From: Candidatus Sulfotelmatobacter sp.
GTDB taxonomy: Bacteria > Acidobacteriota > Terriglobia > Terriglobales > Acidobacteriaceae
NCBI GenBank assembly: GCA_017883385.1
Contig: JADGNQ010000057.1
Coordinates: 1-34,022, forward strand
Direction: 5' to 3'
DNA length: 34,022 bases
Shown: positions 15,978-24,547 of the stretch, one piece after another
Numbering within the stretch: the stretch's first letter is position 1
How the letters are laid out: every line of letters begins with the position of its first letter
Notes under the pieces: generated by a model
Databases searched by the model: none
What the model was told of the DNA's origin: nothing
The model's input: only the letters and a program-made list of their open reading frames with translations
Made by a program: the position numbers and the translations under genes

Positions 15978-16871
15978 ATGAACAATGATTGTTTGGCGGA
16001 ACTGTCGGGCGTGAGCAAACGCTTTGGCAGCGTGGTCGCGCTCGACGGAATTGATTTGCAGGTGAGGCCCGGAGAACTGCTCGCGGTTCTCGGGCCCAAT
16101 GGCGCTGGAAAATCCACGGCGATTTCCCTGCTTCTGGGACTGCAGCAGCCGGATAAAGGCACAGCGCGCCTCTTCGGGCAGTCTCCACTCATGATCGAGG
16201 CCCGCCGCAGCATCGGCGTGATGATGCAGGAAGTAGCGCTCGCGCCGGAGCTTCGCGTTCGCGAACAACTTGAACTCGTCGCCAGCTACTATCCCGATTC
16301 GCTTTCGCCGGATGCTGCGATGGATACGACGCACACGACATCGCTTGGCAAGCGCCCCTATGGGAAGCTTTCGAACGGCCAAAAGCGCCAGGTGCAATTC
16401 GCCATGGCGGTGGTGGGACGTCCGAAGCTGCTGTTTCTTGACGAGCCGACCGTCGGGCTTGATCTCCCTTCACGCGAAATGATGTGGGCAATGCTCCGTG
16501 AATTGGTCCGTGGAGGTTCTTCGATTGTCCTCACTACGCATTACCTCGAAGAGGCAGAAGCCCTGGCGGACCGCGTAGTGGTCCTCGCGAAAGGGCGTAC
16601 GATCGCGACCGGCACGGTGAACGAATTGCGCGCTCTGGTGGGGCGCAAGCGCATCACGTGCGCGACTTCCCTGGCTGTGGAATTGGTCGCAGCCTGGCCC
16701 GGCGTGCAAACCGTGACCCGCGACCGCGGACGTCTGCAGATCACCGCGAGTGATGCAGAAATCGTAGTCAAAAAACTCGTCGCCGCGGATGCCGACTTCC
16801 ACGAGTTGGAAGTTCACACCGCCGGCCTCGCCGAAGCTTTCACAGAACTCACCCAGGAGGTGGCGTCATGA
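15978..16871 (+). CDS. ABC transporter ATP-binding protein (ABC-2 type export)
   Basis: A 297-residue ATPase. Walker A is GPNGAGKS at residues 39-46, the Q-loop lies in 'GVMMQEVALAP' near 80-90, and the ABC signature is LSNGQ at 131-135 (a common LSGGQ variant). Walker B is LLFLDE at 151-156 and the H-loop is H188 in 'TTHY'. A C-terminal domain of about 80 residues, as in DrrA/NodI-like exporters, follows. A GAGGAGGA ribosome binding site ends some ten bases before the ATG at 15978. Its stop overlaps the start of the permease by four bases (ATGA), so the two are translationally coupled and form one exporter. The PadR upstream suggests induction by a toxic or membrane-active compound; the cargo is unknown. 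Confidence 0.93.
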   Translation: MNNDCLAELSGVSKRFGSVVALDGIDLQVRPGELLAVLGPNGAGKSTAISLLLGLQQPDKGTARLFGQSPLMIEARRSIGVMMQEVALAPELRVREQLELVASYYPDSLSPDAAMDTTHTTSLGKRPYGKLSNGQKRQVQFAMAVVGRPKLLFLDEPTVGLDLPSREMMWAMLRELVRGGSSIVLTTHYLEEAEALADRVVVLAKGRTIATGTVNELRALVGRKRITCATSLAVELVAAWPGVQTVTRDRGRLQITASDAEIVVKKLVAADADFHELEVHTAGLAEAFTELTQEVAS

Positions 16872-17707
16872 GTGCAGCTACTTTTGCAGTCGAGAACAAT
16901 CTGTCACGGAGCACGACGATGTCGAGCGGCAAGCTGCGGCATGCCTATCTCACGGAAACAAAATTCGAGTGTCTCCGTGCGCTGCGGGCCCCGGCGTTTG
17001 CCATCCCGTTCCTGCTTCTTCCCATCGTGCTCTACGTACTGTTCGGAGTGTTCCTTGCCGGCAGCATGAGCCACGGAGATGCGACCATCGCCAAAATCAT
17101 GTTCGTCAACTGGTCCGTGTTCGGGATCATGGGCCCGGGAATGTTCGGCTTCGGCATGTTTGTAGCGATGGAGCGCGAGCAGGGTCTGCTCACCCTCAAG
17201 CGCGCGCTGCCCGCGCCTCCAGCGGCCTATCTGCTCTCGAAAATGATCATGGCCATGTTGTTCGCCGCCATCGTGATGGCCACGCTCGTCGGAGCTGCTG
17301 CTGTGCTTGGCCATCCGGGATTGACCGTGGGCCAATACCTGGGCGTGGCTGTACTCGACATGCTGGGATCGCTGCCGTTTTGCGCCGTCGGACTCTTCAT
17401 CGGCACGCGGGCCTCGGCCAAGAGTGCGCCTGCGTTCGCGAATCTTGCGTACCTGCCGTTCATGCATCTCGGTGGATTGTTCTATCCCCTGCCCCGGTCG
17501 GTGCAGCCGCTCGAATTCATCTCACCCGCGTTCTACCTCGACAAGCTGGCGCTGCGTCTGGTGGGCGCTCCCAGTCTCGACCAACTAGCAATCGGAGCGA
17601 CCGGTCCGTCCAGCCACGGCACGGTGATCCTCAGCGTGATCGTGCTGGCCGTCGTGACTTTGTTGTTTACAGGATTGTCGATTCGGCGCCTGGCCCGAGT
17701 GGGCTAG
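16868..17707 (+). CDS. ABC-2 type transporter permease
   Basis: A 279-residue integral membrane protein with about six hydrophobic segments, in the ABC-2 family layout: a cytoplasmic N-terminal 45 residues, a first membrane segment around 47-70, and a central 'EREQGLLTLKRALPAPPAAYLL' region (quoted in part) matching the conserved coupling segment of drug/lipid exporters. The ATG overlaps the ATPase stop by four bases. It should pair as a homodimer with the ATPase to move a lipid, drug or peptide out of the cell. It is followed by an acyltransferase gene, so a lipid-like cargo is possible but unproven. Confidence 0.88.
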   Translation: MSAATFAVENNLSRSTTMSSGKLRHAYLTETKFECLRALRAPAFAIPFLLLPIVLYVLFGVFLAGSMSHGDATIAKIMFVNWSVFGIMGPGMFGFGMFVAMEREQGLLTLKRALPAPPAAYLLSKMIMAMLFAAIVMATLVGAAAVLGHPGLTVGQYLGVAVLDMLGSLPFCAVGLFIGTRASAKSAPAFANLAYLPFMHLGGLFYPLPRSVQPLEFISPAFYLDKLALRLVGAPSLDQLAIGATGPSSHGTVILSVIVLAVVTLLFTGLSIRRLARVG

Positions 17708-17762
17708 TCACCGGTGAGCGGCTTACTGCAACGATTTGAATACGTCATATCAAGGAACCAGC

Positions 17763-18986
17763 ATGAGTGCAACCACGGCAGTCTTCGCGCCAGCAATCCC
17801 TGAGCGCACTCCAACCGCCCCGCGAAACGTGGCGATCAACTACCTCCGAGCCTTCATCACCTTGCTGGTGCTGGCGCATCACGCGGTGCTGGCGTATCAC
17901 CCCTTCGCACCGCCTCCGGGAGTCGCTCTGAATGGCCCAGCCCGCTGGTGGCAAGCCTTTCCCGTCGTCGACTCGCAGCGCTGGACGGGCTTCGCATTGC
18001 TTGCCAGTTTCAACGACATCTTCTTCATGGCTCTGATGTTCTTTCTTTCCGGCCTGTTCGTGTGGAAGAGCCTGCAGCGCAAGGGAAGTGGTCGGTTCGT
18101 ACGCGATCGCCTGCTCCGGCTTGGACTGCCGTTCTTACTGGCCGCAGCTGTGGTCGCGCCACTCGCCTACTATCCTGCTTATCTCCAGACGGGCGCGGGA
18201 GGCGGCATCGCCGGTTTCTGGCAGCAATGGCGATCGCTGGGCAACTGGCCCGCCGGCCCGGCGTGGTTCGTTTGGGTTCTGCTGGTATTTGATGTCATCG
18301 CCGCGGCGCTCCTATTGGTGGCGCCCCGATGGGGCGATGCTCTCGGGCGGCTTTCAGCGGGCACGGGCCGGCGTCCCATCGTCTTCTTCGGGTTGCTGGT
18401 GGCGGCGTCGGCCGCTGCATACATCCCGATGGCGTTTCTCTTCACTGCGTTCGCCTGGAGCGGGTTTGGTCCGTTTGCTTTCCAGACGAGCCGCCTACTG
18501 TTCTATCTCGTCTACTTTCTGATGGGCGCGGGAGTGGGCGCCTATGGCTTCGACAGTGTCCTGCTCGCAACCGACGGCAAACTGCCTCGGCGCTGGCCCA
18601 TCTGGGCGCCTTCCTCGCTTGTGGCATTCGCCTTGACTACCACTATCGGCCTGGCGGCGATGACGGCTCACATTGGATCGCGGGCCTGGGAGATTGCGGG
18701 AGACGCGACCTTCGTCCTGTCGTGTGCGGCTTCGAGTTTCGCTTTCCTGGCGCTGTTCTTACGGTTCGCGAATACGCGGCGAAACCTCTTCGACAGTCTC
18801 AGCGACAACGCCTACGGGATGTACCTTATCCACTACGCCTTTGTGAGTTGGCTGCAGTATGCGCTGCTGCGAGCGTCGCTGCCGGCCATCGCAAAGGGCT
18901 CCATCGTCTTTGCCGGTGCGGTGCTTTTGAGTTGGGGCACGACCGCGGCCCTGCGCTGCATTCCAGGCGTCGCGCAGGTGATCTGA
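17763..18986 (+). CDS. Acyltransferase-3/OpgC-like membrane protein
   Basis: A 407-residue protein with about ten hydrophobic segments. The N-terminal 'NYLRAFITLLVLAHH' block (H39, H40) carries the conserved His of acyltransferase family 3. 'FFLSGLFVWKSL' and 'RFVRDRLLRLGLPFLLA' are also family landmarks, as is 'DNAYGMYLIHYAFVSWLQY' near the C-terminus. These enzymes transfer acyl groups to sugars or other envelope molecules. The ATG at 17763 is preceded by AAGGA at a good distance; the open frame reaches back to a TTG at 17736, which is less likely. It lies 55 bases after the permease and probably belongs to the same PadR-controlled operon, modifying what the ABC pair exports or the envelope itself. 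Confidence 0.85.
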   Translation: MSATTAVFAPAIPERTPTAPRNVAINYLRAFITLLVLAHHAVLAYHPFAPPPGVALNGPARWWQAFPVVDSQRWTGFALLASFNDIFFMALMFFLSGLFVWKSLQRKGSGRFVRDRLLRLGLPFLLAAAVVAPLAYYPAYLQTGAGGGIAGFWQQWRSLGNWPAGPAWFVWVLLVFDVIAAALLLVAPRWGDALGRLSAGTGRRPIVFFGLLVAASAAAYIPMAFLFTAFAWSGFGPFAFQTSRLLFYLVYFLMGAGVGAYGFDSVLLATDGKLPRRWPIWAPSSLVAFALTTTIGLAAMTAHIGSRAWEIAGDATFVLSCAASSFAFLALFLRFANTRRNLFDSLSDNAYGMYLIHYAFVSWLQYALLRASLPAIAKGSIVFAGAVLLSWGTTAALRCIPGVAQVI

Positions 18987-19082
18987 GCCAACACTTCGCT
19001 GATTAAGGGCACTCGCGTTTCGCTGCATGCGAGCGCCCCGGCCGACGTTTCGTCGCCTTCTTTTGCGGTAAGATCAAAGGCT

Positions 19083-20807
19083 ATGAATCTGTCAACCGCG
19101 GAGGCGAAAGTGGGCGAAAATACGGCGCCGGAGCCTCGTCCTTCCAACTTCATACGCGACATCATTCTCGACGACCTGAAGACCAATAAGTATGAGGGCC
19201 GCGTGCAGACGCGTTTCCCTCCCGAGCCCAACGGATATCTCCATATCGGCCACGCCAAGGCGATCTGCCTCGACTTCGGCCTCGCCGACGAATTCGGCGG
19301 ACACACAAATCTCCGTTTCGACGACACCAATCCCGAGAAGGAAGAAACGGAATACGTCGAGTCGATCAAGACCGACGTGCAGTGGCTTGGCTTTCACTGG
19401 GATGGACTCTTCTACGCCTCGGACTACTTCGACCAGCTCTATGAGTGGGCTGTGAAACTGATTAAGGACGGGAACGCCTACGTCGACGATCTCTCGGCCG
19501 AAGAGATTCGCAAACATCGCGGGACGTTGACCGAACCGGGCAAGGACAGCCCGCACCGCAATCGCTCAGTGGAAGAAAATCTTGATCTATTCACGCGCAT
19601 GAAAGCCGGAGAGTTCCCCGACGGCTCCCGCGTGCTGCGCGCGAAGGTCGACATGGCTTCGCCCAACCTGAACCTGCGCGATCCCGTGATGTATCGCATC
19701 CTGCACGCCGAACATCACCGCACCGGCAGCAAGTGGTGCATCTATCCGATGTATGACTACGCCCACGGACAGTCCGATTCGCTCGAAAAAGTCACGCACT
19801 CCATGTGCACTCTGGAGTTTGAAGATCACCGCCCGCTCTACAACTGGTTCATCCAGCAGTTGGGCATCTTCCCCTCGCAGCAAATCGAATTCGACCGCCT
19901 CAACCTGACCCACACGCTGCTGAGCAAGCGCAAACTGCTGCAGTTGGTGCAGGAGAGCCGGGTCCGCGGGTGGGACGATCCGCGCATGCCCACGTTGAGC
20001 GGCATCCGTCGCCGCGGATATACGCCCGAAGCGATCCGCAATTTCTGCGCGTCCATCGGCGTCTCGAAGACCACGGGCTCGATCGAGCTGGCCATGCTGG
20101 AACATTTCGTGCGCGAGGATTTGAACAAGCGCGCGCCGCGCGTGATGGCCGTGCTGCGTCCGCTGAAAGTCGTCATCGACAACTATCCGGAAAGCCAAGT
20201 CGAGGAGATGGACGCAGTCAACAATCCCGAAGACGCGGCCGCCGGAAGCCGCAAAGTTCCGTTCTCGCGCGTGCTCTACATCGAGCAGGATGACTTCCGC
20301 GAAGTTCCTCCGCCAAAGTATTTTCGTCTAACGCCGGGGCGCGAGGTCCGCCTGCGCTACGGCTACCTTGTCACCTGCACGAGCGTGGTGAAAAACGAGA
20401 AGGGCGAGGTTGTCGAAGTTCACTGCACGTATGATCCGGCGACACGCGGCGGAAATACGCCCGACGGCCGCAAGGTCAAAGCGACCATCCACTGGGTCTC
20501 GGCCGTACACGCGGTCGAAGCCGAGGTACGCATCTACGAGAATCTGTTCCTGAAGGAGAATCCCAGCGACGTAGAAGAGGGCAAGGATGTTCTCGACAAT
20601 CTCAACCCGAACTCGCTTGAGATCATCGCCGACGCGAAAGTCGAGCCGTCGCTGGCCAATGCCATCGCAGGAGCGCGCTATCAGTTCGAGCGCCTGGGGT
20701 ATTTCTGCGTTGACCCAGACTCGAAACTCGGTAAGCCGGTGTTCAACCGAACGGTCGCGCTCAAGGATGCTTGGGCGAGAGTGGAGAAGAAGCAAGGCAA
20801 GGGCTAG
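19083..20807 (+). CDS. glnS: Glutaminyl-tRNA synthetase
   Basis: A 574-residue class I synthetase of normal length for GlnRS. It has HIGH at residues 54-57 within '[15 protein letters not shown]', '[11 protein letters not shown]' at 77-87, the GlnRS-typical '[19 protein letters not shown]' at 214-232 and the second signature LLSKR at 279-283. Two C-terminal beta-barrel anticodon-binding domains follow. It charges tRNA-Gln directly, so the organism does not depend only on the Glu-tRNA amidotransferase route. It starts with ATG at 19083 and is preceded by a 96-base gap after the acyltransferase. A run of repeats follows its stop. Confidence 0.97.
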   Translation: MNLSTAEAKVGENTAPEPRPSNFIRDIILDDLKTNKYEGRVQTRFPPEPNGYLHIGHAKAICLDFGLADEFGGHTNLRFDDTNPEKEETEYVESIKTDVQWLGFHWDGLFYASDYFDQLYEWAVKLIKDGNAYVDDLSAEEIRKHRGTLTEPGKDSPHRNRSVEENLDLFTRMKAGEFPDGSRVLRAKVDMASPNLNLRDPVMYRILHAEHHRTGSKWCIYPMYDYAHGQSDSLEKVTHSMCTLEFEDHRPLYNWFIQQLGIFPSQQIEFDRLNLTHTLLSKRKLLQLVQESRVRGWDDPRMPTLSGIRRRGYTPEAIRNFCASIGVSKTTGSIELAMLEHFVREDLNKRAPRVMAVLRPLKVVIDNYPESQVEEMDAVNNPEDAAAGSRKVPFSRVLYIEQDDFREVPPPKYFRLTPGREVRLRYGYLVTCTSVVKNEKGEVVEVHCTYDPATRGGNTPDGRKVKATIHWVSAVHAVEAEVRIYENLFLKENPSDVEEGKDVLDNLNPNSLEIIADAKVEPSLANAIAGARYQFERLGYFCVDPDSKLGKPVFNRTVALKDAWARVEKKQGKG

Positions 20808-20861
20808 AGTAGCCGCAGCGATTCCACATGCCCCTCGTTGGTGCACCGTTTCCTTGGCTGC

Positions 20862-21066
20862 TGTCATGCTGAGCGAAGAACGACCGTCGCGAAGCGAAGG
20901 TCGTCCGCAGTCGAAGCATCCCTACCCGCGAGACGTGCCGCGCCTTGGCTAGGTCGTTCAATTCAGTCTTCGAAAATGCGTGGAATCATACCGCCATAGT
21001 GGCCATAGGAATGCACTCCGCAGTGACGATCGCGTTGCGATCCTCACTGCTCCGCTCAGCATGACA
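20862..21066. repeat. Inverted-repeat-bounded element downstream of glnS (REP/MITE-like)
   Basis: TGTCATGCTGAGCG at 20862-20875 is repeated as its exact complement CGCTCAGCATGACA at 21053-21066, bounding 205 bases without a coding frame. Inside are smaller palindromic stretches, such as ACGACC...GGTCGT around 20880-20905 and 'CGCAGTCGAAG'. The core CTGAGCG plus 'GCAGTCGAAG' recurs at 33154-33205. No flanking target duplication was identified. It lies between the convergent glnS and amidohydrolase genes and could also act as a bidirectional terminator. Confidence 0.6.
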
Positions 21067-21103
21067 GGGCTGCGTGGGGGCGTCGGAACTTGAGGAGTTC
21101 CTC

Positions 21104-22510
21104 TTACTTTATCTTTGCTGCCGCTTCTACTCCCGCCAGCATCTTGTCCAAATCCGCCCGCGACAAATACCGCCCGTTCACAATCACCGCCGCAATCTTC
21201 TGTGTGTTGCGAATGTCGTCCAGCGGATTCGCCTCGAGCAGCACCAGGTCGGCGACCTTTCCTTTCTCGATCGTGCCCAGCCGGTCGTCCGTCCCGAGAA
21301 ACTTCGCCGGATTCAAAGTCGCAGTCTGCAGCGCCTCCATCGGCGTGAAGCCGGCGGCCACGAATCGCTGCAGTTCCTCGTGCAAGCTGAAGCCAGGGAA
21401 GACGTAGACTCCGGGCGGCGTGTCCGTTCCCGCTAGAAATGGAATTCCGGCGCGGTGCATGGCATTCACGACCTTCAACTCTATTTCGATAAAGCGTTTC
21501 CTCGTAGCGAGATCATCCGTACTATATTCGTGAACAATCTCCTCGGTGAATCGCTTCCACGTCACATCCTTCCAGTACGCGGGCGCGTATTTGGCGCGAG
21601 TGTCGTCTGCGAAACCGGTTTCGTCGATCAAGTTTCCCCCGCGCTCCCAAACCAGCGTGGGGCACTGCCAGGTCTGATTCTTCGCCAGCAACGTGAACAG
21701 CGCCGCCGCCAGCGTCGGATCGTAGGTGGAAAGAAACTGCCCCTCGGTTTTCGGTCCCTTGATGAATCGGTCTTCGAGCGGCGAACTACCCTCAAACACT
21801 CCAATCAAATGCTCAAAGCTCTTCTGCCCCGCATTCGAGGCCTCAGACGCGCGCACGGAATCGGGCACGTGCCCGACGAATGGAATCCCCTGCTTGCGCG
21901 CTTCCTCCGCAATCGCAAACACCGCCTCCCGCGGAATCAACGACTGCAACTTGATGAAGTCCGCGCCGCGCCGCTTCAGGTCGGCAACAGCGCGCCGGCC
22001 ATCTTCGGGAGTCTTAATCGCAATCGAACTGGGAAAACGCGGCTGCGGCCCATCAAGCATGGGTCCAGACATCACGATGCGCGGCCCGATTAGGGTCCCG
22101 GCAGCGATTTCCTTGCGCCACTGCTGCAGCACTTCCAGTTCTCCGCCCATGTCGCGCACGCCGGTCACGCCATTGGCGATGAACAGCGGCAACGTGACTT
22201 CCTTTCCGCGCGGGAACCAGTCTCCGAACACCATGTGAACGTGCATGTCCCAGAGGCCGGGGATAAGGAACTTGCCTGTGCCATCCACATGCACTCCGGC
22301 CACTTTCCCGTCCAGGCTTTCCGCGGAGATGCCGACTGCCTCGATCTTCCCATCGCGCACAATCATCGTGCGATGCGGTTGCGCAGGCGCGCCAGTCGCA
22401 TCGATGACGGTTACATCATGGATGATCAAAACGGAAGGCGATGCCGATTGCGCCCCCACCACGGCGCACGCCCACAGCACGAAAGGAAGGAACGGGAAGG
22501 CACGCATCAT
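21104..22510 (-). CDS. Secreted metal-dependent amidohydrolase (imidazolonepropionase-like)
   Basis: A 468-residue protein with a signal peptide (about residues 1-20, 'MMRAFPFLPFVLWACAVVGA'), so it acts in the periplasm or outside. The amidohydrolase barrel has the metal ligands H90 and H92 (DMHVHM), probable K187 (FIKLQ), H214 (VGHVPDS), H234 (FEHLIG) and D363 (AGTDTPP). The C-terminal 'GTIEKGKVADLVLLEANPL' stretch is the composite beta-sandwich typical of the superfamily. Substrates of such exported acidobacterial members are often dipeptides or lactams, but none can be assigned here. Translation starts at the ATG at 22510 or the adjacent ATG at 22507. The gene is monocistronic and converges on glnS. 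Confidence 0.9.
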   Translation of the reverse strand: MMRAFPFLPFVLWACAVVGAQSASPSVLIIHDVTVIDATGAPAQPHRTMIVRDGKIEAVGISAESLDGKVAGVHVDGTGKFLIPGLWDMHVHMVFGDWFPRGKEVTLPLFIANGVTGVRDMGGELEVLQQWRKEIAAGTLIGPRIVMSGPMLDGPQPRFPSSIAIKTPEDGRRAVADLKRRGADFIKLQSLIPREAVFAIAEEARKQGIPFVGHVPDSVRASEASNAGQKSFEHLIGVFEGSSPLEDRFIKGPKTEGQFLSTYDPTLAAALFTLLAKNQTWQCPTLVWERGGNLIDETGFADDTRAKYAPAYWKDVTWKRFTEEIVHEYSTDDLATRKRFIEIELKVVNAMHRAGIPFLAGTDTPPGVYVFPGFSLHEELQRFVAAGFTPMEALQTATLNPAKFLGTDDRLGTIEKGKVADLVLLEANPLDDIRNTQKIAAVIVNGRYLSRADLDKMLAGVEAAAKIK

Positions 22511-22631
22511 GGGAGGGAATCTTAGAGACGCGGGCAGCGATAGTCAAAAAGAACTTGTTCAAGCGCGGGGAAAGGAGTTACGATTGCGCCCAATTTTCGC
22601 AAAGGCAACCCCACGCGCAGGAGGAGATCTT

Positions 22632-23090
22632 ATGGCACGTCGAGCGTTTCTCTCACAATTGGCACGATTGGCCGCTCTGCCTTTCTTCGCCGCCACAGGC
22701 GCGCTGCAAGGCCAAGCCGCCCGCAAGCCGCTCAAGATTCTGATGAAGAGCGCGTGGGGCTCCGATGATCCCACCAAGGCCGCGTTTCCCTTTTCGCATG
22801 GGCTGGCGCTGACCGAGGCGGGTCACGAAGTGCAGATCTACTTGTTGGGAGAAGCCGTCGTCCTGATGCGAAAAGTGGTTGCCAACGCAGTCACACCTGT
22901 AGGATGGCCGCCCGTCGGAGAGATTCTGGACAAGCTAGCCGCGAAGCACGTGACGATTTATGCGTGCGGCGCCTGCTCCCGCGCCCGAGGCGTCACCGAA
23001 TCTGACCTGGCGAACTACGGGGCAAAGTTCGGCAGCCCGCCCGTCTTCGTGTCACTGATCGAGTGTGCAGACCACATAATCACAGAGTAG
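22632..23090 (+). CDS. Exported DsrE-like sulfur-relay/thiol protein
   Basis: A 152-residue protein starting at the ATG at 22632, with AGGAGGAGA a few bases upstream. The N-terminus (M-A-R-R-A-F-L then hydrophobic to about residue 26) is a signal peptide with a Tat-like arginine pair. The rest matches the DsrE/DsrF-like fold: 'LKILMKSAWGSDDPTKAAFP' near the start and 'VTIYACGACSRARGV' near 107-121, with C112 and C115 as possible sulfur-carrying thiols. Most DsrE proteins are cytoplasmic, so export is unusual. A longer frame open upstream to 22245 runs antisense through the amidohydrolase and is not used. It converges on the DsbD-like operon, and a redox role is suggested by the neighbours. 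Confidence 0.8.
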   Translation: MARRAFLSQLARLAALPFFAATGALQGQAARKPLKILMKSAWGSDDPTKAAFPFSHGLALTEAGHEVQIYLLGEAVVLMRKVVANAVTPVGWPPVGEILDKLAAKHVTIYACGACSRARGVTESDLANYGAKFGSPPVFVSLIECADHIITE

Positions 23091-23098
23091 GTGGTTTT

Positions 23099-23133
23099 GC
23101 TGAAAGCTGATGGCTGATAGCTGAGAGCTAATT
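23099..23133. repeat. Tandem heptad repeat (GCTGANN)5
   Basis: Five consecutive 7-base units: GCTGAAA, GCTGATG, GCTGATA, GCTGAGA, GCTAATT. The last unit contains the complement of the stop codon of the minus-strand DsbD-like gene (23128-23130). The same unit recurs at 33017-33051 and 33307-33334. Confidence 0.8.
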
Positions 23134-23670
23134 ATGCACGTGCGGGCTCTGCGCTGGATTGTGCCGCGGGCCGGCCGGTTCCTTCACGACTTTCACTTCG
23201 AAACTCACCGGCAGGGTCTTCGGCGGGAAGCATTGCGCGTTATCGCACGCCTGGTAGCGCAGGACGCCGTGCATGATGTATTTCCCCGGCACGACCGAAT
23301 GCAGCGGATGTACGGCAACGGCGATGGTGAAATCTCCGTTGTACACATTCAACGTTTCATCCGGCGAAAAGGGAAAACTCAGATCCTGGCCCGCGGGATA
23401 CCCAATCTTGCCCAGGATGATATCGGTGGGCAGATCCATCTTCAGCGCCGTCGGAATCAGGAATTCCGACTTCGGGGTGTTGGAGTTGATATGAAATCCA
23501 TGGGCCACGCGAAAATTCAGATTCACCATGGTCTGCGCTGCGCGCGGCGCCATGACCAGCGCCACCGGGGCGATCGTGACCGACGGCGACTTGCCCGCTT
23601 GGGCCAGTGCTGCGCCCGCGAGCAGAGCCAGCAGGCACATCAACCTCGAAGTATGCTCGCGTAAGATCAT
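23128..23670 (-). CDS. Stand-alone DsbD-alpha-like (DsbD N-terminal domain) periplasmic protein
   Basis: A 180-residue protein from the ATG at 23670, with a signal peptide (residues 1-24, 'LMCLLALLAGAALAQA'); the frame extends to 23700 but adds a second charged segment. The mature part resembles the immunoglobulin-like N-terminal domain of DsbD, including 'AHGFHINSNTP' and the thiol loop 'YQACDNAQCFPP' with C142 and C147 separated by four residues. In DsbD these cysteines pass electrons from the C-terminal thioredoxin domain to periplasmic partners. It follows the TlpA-like gene by 45 bases on the same strand, with ccdA upstream of that. The three genes together supply alpha-, beta- and gamma-type parts of a reductant pathway. 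Confidence 0.82.
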   Translation of the reverse strand: MILREHTSRLMCLLALLAGAALAQAGKSPSVTIAPVALVMAPRAAQTMVNLNFRVAHGFHINSNTPKSEFLIPTALKMDLPTDIILGKIGYPAGQDLSFPFSPDETLNVYNGDFTIAVAVHPLHSVVPGKYIMHGVLRYQACDNAQCFPPKTLPVSFEVKVVKEPAGPRHNPAQSPHVHN

Positions 23671-23715
23671 GTGAGAATACCTATATAGTAGAACGATCAA
23701 CAGCGTGACGCGACG

Positions 23716-24531
23716 TTACTTCTGAGCAGGCCCGTTCTCGCGCACCGTCTGCACCGCCGCCTCGCTCTTGGCGCCCTCTGTATCCAGCGCCTTCTTGATG
23801 GAATCCTCGATGTCGGCTTTGCCCCTCAGCCCAATGATCTTGTCCACAATCTTCCCGTCGCGGCCGATGAAAAAGCTCTCCGGCAGGGCCGGGACGCCGC
23901 CGTACGCGTCGCCCACGGCTTCCTTCCCCAGCAACACGGGATAATTGACTCCCATATCCTTGGCGAACTTGGCGATGTCTTCTTTGCCGGAGTCATCCAT
24001 CGCGACCCCGACGACCTGCAGCCCCTGCGGCCCGTACTTGTTCTGCAATTCCACGAGCCACGGCGTTTCGATCTTGCACGGGCCGCACCAGGTGGCCCAG
24101 AAATTCAGCAGGACGGCTTTGCCGCGCAAGTCAGATAGCCGTATGCTCCCGCCATCGAGCGATTCAAGCGTGAAATCAGGCGCGGGCCCTGACCTGGTGA
24201 TAGCCGGCGCTGATCCCGAGCGGCGTGCCATGTGAAAGCCGAAGTACAGCATTGCTGCGGCCACGAGAGCAACCACGACCAGAGCCAGCGGATTACGATT
24301 CCCGCGCCTGACCGGCGGTGGGACTGAGGGGCCGAAATCGCCAGGCTTACCGCCAGCGACATCCGACCGTGGAAGAACCGCACCACAGGCGTCGCAAGTT
24401 GTCGCGCCGGCGACGGCTTCAGGATTGAGACCTGCATCCTTCTCCGATCTCTTCTCTAGCGCGGACCCACATTTTGGACACCACTGAGATTGTTCAAGCG
24501 GTGTCCCGTCAGATTGTTCGAGCACAGACAT
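23716..24531 (-). CDS. Membrane-anchored TlpA/ResA-like thioredoxin with N-terminal zinc ribbon
   Basis: A 271-residue protein. Residues 1-80 are cytoplasmic and carry a putative zinc ribbon (C18/C21 in 'CPKCG' and C46/C49 in 'CDACG'). One membrane segment spans about 81-100. The periplasmic part (from 115) is a TlpA/ResA-type thioredoxin domain ('PDFTLESLDGG', 'LLNFWATWCGPC') with active-site C149 and C152, and the cis-Pro region at 'VPALPESFFI'. It would reduce disulfides in the periplasm, for example in cytochrome c maturation. It lies 16 bases downstream of ccdA and probably receives electrons from it. A cytoplasmic zinc ribbon fused to such a thioredoxin is not usual; whether it binds metal or a partner is unknown. 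Confidence 0.9.
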   Translation of the reverse strand: MSVLEQSDGTPLEQSQWCPKCGSALEKRSEKDAGLNPEAVAGATTCDACGAVLPRSDVAGGKPGDFGPSVPPPVRRGNRNPLALVVVALVAAAMLYFGFHMARRSGSAPAITRSGPAPDFTLESLDGGSIRLSDLRGKAVLLNFWATWCGPCKIETPWLVELQNKYGPQGLQVVGVAMDDSGKEDIAKFAKDMGVNYPVLLGKEAVGDAYGGVPALPESFFIGRDGKIVDKIIGLRGKADIEDSIKKALDTEGAKSEAAVQTVRENGPAQK

Positions 24532-24547
24532 AAACCAGATCCTCCGA

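Noticed and set aside
22245..22631. Upstream extension of the DsrE-like frame
   Set aside because: It runs antisense through the amidohydrolase 5' end, and the ATG at 22632 has a strong ribosome binding site and a signal peptide right after it.
23099..23133. Heptad array as a CRISPR array
   Set aside because: Units are 7 bases in direct tandem without spacers, and no cas genes are present.
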